Shown: piece by piece, positions 63,078 through 64,000 of the stretch
Layout: each line of letters opens with the position of its first letter
How positions within the stretch are numbered: position 1 is the first letter of the stretch
The notes under the pieces: model-generated
Seen by the model: only the letters and a program-made list of their open reading frames with translations
Databases searched by the model: none
Told to the model about the DNA's origin: nothing
Made by a program: the position numbers and the translations under genes
Source: Clostridia bacterium
GTDB taxonomy: Bacteria; Bacillota; Clostridia; Christensenellales; Aristaeellaceae
Reading direction: 5' to 3'
DNA: 64,000 bases
Assembly: GCA_017410455.1 (NCBI GenBank)
Contig: JAFQQT010000038.1
Coordinates: 1 to 64,000 of the forward strand

Positions 63078-64000
63078 ATGAAAGACCTTCATCAGATGGC
63101 GGCAGCCAGCCGTGAGGCGGCGCTGACCCTTGCCGCCGCGAGCCTGGAAGCCCGCAATGCCGCCCTGCTGGCCATGGCGGACACGCTGAAAGCGCGCCAG
63201 GCCGAAATCTTTGCCGCCAACGAGGCAGACGTGGTCGAAGCCACCGCCGCGAACCTCGCCGCGCCTCTGCTGAACCGCCTGAAATTCCGCGAGGAGAAGC
63301 TTGCAGCCGTCATCGACGGCCTGATTGCCCTCGCTGCCCTTTCCGACCCCATCGGCAAGACCACCTACGCGTGTGAGCTGACCGAGGGTCTGCAGCTCTA
63401 CCGCGTCGCCTGCCCCATCGGCGTGATCGGCGTGATCTTCGAAAGCCGCCCCGACGCGCTGGTACAGATCGCCTCCCTGGCCCTGAAGAGCGGCAACGCC
63501 GTGCTGCTCAAGGGCGGCCGCGAGGCGCTGCGCACCAACGCCGTGCTGTGCGATTGCCTGCGCGCGGCTGCGGAATCCGTCGGGCTGCCCGCCGATTTCG
63601 CTCAGCTCCTGACCACCCGCGAGGACGTGGCCGCCATGCTGCGCGAGGACGAGCTGATCGACCTGATCATCCCCCGCGGCTCCAACGAGTTCGTCCGCTA
63701 TATTATGGACAACAGCCGCATCCCGGTGCTGGGGCATGCCGACGGCATCTGCCACGTCTACGTGGATAAGGCCGCTGACATTGACATGGCCGTGTCCATC
63801 GCTGTGGACAGCAAGGCGCAGAATGTCGCCGTCTGCAACGCCATGGAGACCCTGCTGGTGCACCGCGATATCGCCGGAGTGTTCCTCCCGGCGCTGCTGC
63901 CTGCCATGCAGGCGAAGAATGTCCGCCTGCTGGGCGATGAGGCCGTCCGCGCTATCATCCCCGTCGAAGCCGCCACGGAAGCCGACTGGGAGACCGAATA
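63078..64000 (+). CDS. proA: Glutamate-5-semialdehyde dehydrogenase (3' partial)
   Basis: About 307 residues are visible before the window ends; the full protein is usually about 415. ATG at 63078 after CACAGGAGG. ProA signatures: FESRPDALVQIASLALKSGN, LLKGGREAL, DLIIPRGSNEFVRYI, GHADGICHVYVD and VAVCNAMETLLVH with the catalytic Cys. It makes glutamate semialdehyde for proline synthesis and works upstream of ProC (15454). The usual partner proB is not adjacent on the visible side. Confidence 0.95.
   Translation, partial: MKDLHQMAAASREAALTLAAASLEARNAALLAMADTLKARQAEIFAANEADVVEATAANLAAPLLNRLKFREEKLAAVIDGLIALAALSDPIGKTTYACELTEGLQLYRVACPIGVIGVIFESRPDALVQIASLALKSGNAVLLKGGREALRTNAVLCDCLRAAAESVGLPADFAQLLTTREDVAAMLREDELIDLIIPRGSNEFVRYIMDNSRIPVLGHADGICHVYVDKAADIDMAVSIAVDSKAQNVAVCNAMETLLVHRDIAGVFLPALLPAMQAKNVRLLGDEAVRAIIPVEAATEADWETE

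Noticed and set aside
62261..63115. Rightward frame across ssrA, smpB and the divergent promoters
   Set aside because: The region is explained by tmRNA and SmpB on the other strand; no family features.
1..64000. tRNA genes, rRNA, CRISPR arrays, insertion sequences, prophage
   Set aside because: None seen on either strand: no clover-leaf T-loop outside tmRNA, no regularly spaced direct repeats, no transposase or phage structural genes. The tyrosine recombinase lacks attachment repeats or cargo.

Overview
The window looks like chromosome of a G+C-rich, anaerobic, fibre-degrading member of the Clostridia (Firmicutes/Bacillota), probably from a gut or rumen. The evidence is the Firmicutes-type gene set and order (dprA-topA-trmFO-hslVU, a yerC-type regulator with pcrA and ligA, scpAB, type III glutamine synthetase, a LexA box of the Gram-positive form), strong AGGAGG-like ribosome binding sites, and many secreted or cytosolic plant-polysaccharide enzymes. 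The lineage is inferred from gene content only; no rRNA is present. No tRNA, insertion sequence, prophage or CRISPR array was seen, and no gene-free stretch exceeds 300 bases. The longest is about 290 bases, at 44842-45132.

Layout. 1-8545: exported proteins, namely a very large pectinase (PL9 pectate lyase plus CE12-type SGNH esterase, running in from outside the window), a transglutaminase/Ig/LRR surface protein and an SGNH esterase. 8765-15360: dprA, topA, trmFO, hslV, hslU. 15454-18986: proC, rnhA, a XerS-like tyrosine recombinase with a large inverted repeat just upstream, a small Cys-rich protein and lexA with its SOS box. 19106-24511: hemolysin III-type membrane protein, free Met-(R)-sulfoxide reductase, galT, cardiolipin synthase and a Cys-rich protein of unknown role. 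24662-32286: a leftward M50 protease-scpA-scpB-copZ cluster, a small GerQ-like protein, and a leftward yerC-type regulator-pcrA-ligA operon. 32511-34592: glutamine synthetase III.

34651-49764 is rich in glycan enzymes: GH39 with an MBL hydrolase, divergent from GH67 alpha-glucuronidase with an EEP phosphatase; then cysS, a 1125-residue GH2 enzyme with an operator cluster upstream, a beta-CASP RNase, a C26 glutamine hydrolase, an Xre regulator and a GH5 cellulase placed behind tex. 49780-53936: tex, YaiI, a deformylase-like protein, a left-handed beta-helix protein and VanZ in one leftward run. 54074-57987: a UxuB-type dehydrogenase, MazG-like and GNAT proteins, and a GpsA carrying an N-terminal Xre DNA-binding domain. 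58178-61971: a tet(M)-like ribosomal protection gene interrupted by an in-frame TAG, an exported serpin and a small membrane protein. 62012-64000: tmRNA, smpB and the start of proA.

Functionally, the GH39, GH67, GH2, GH5, PL9/CE12 and UxuB genes fit together as hemicellulose and pectin degradation with uronic acid metabolism. The rest is mainly housekeeping: DNA repair and topology, chromosome segregation, proteolysis, ribosome rescue and proline synthesis. The points most worth a second look are the Xre-GpsA fusion, the amber codon in the ribosomal protection gene in a window where none of the 50 complete reading frames ends in TAG, the dif-like inverted repeat beside the XerS-like gene, the operator array upstream of the GH2 gene, and two compact divergent promoter pairs, one of which shares a single palindromic -35 element.
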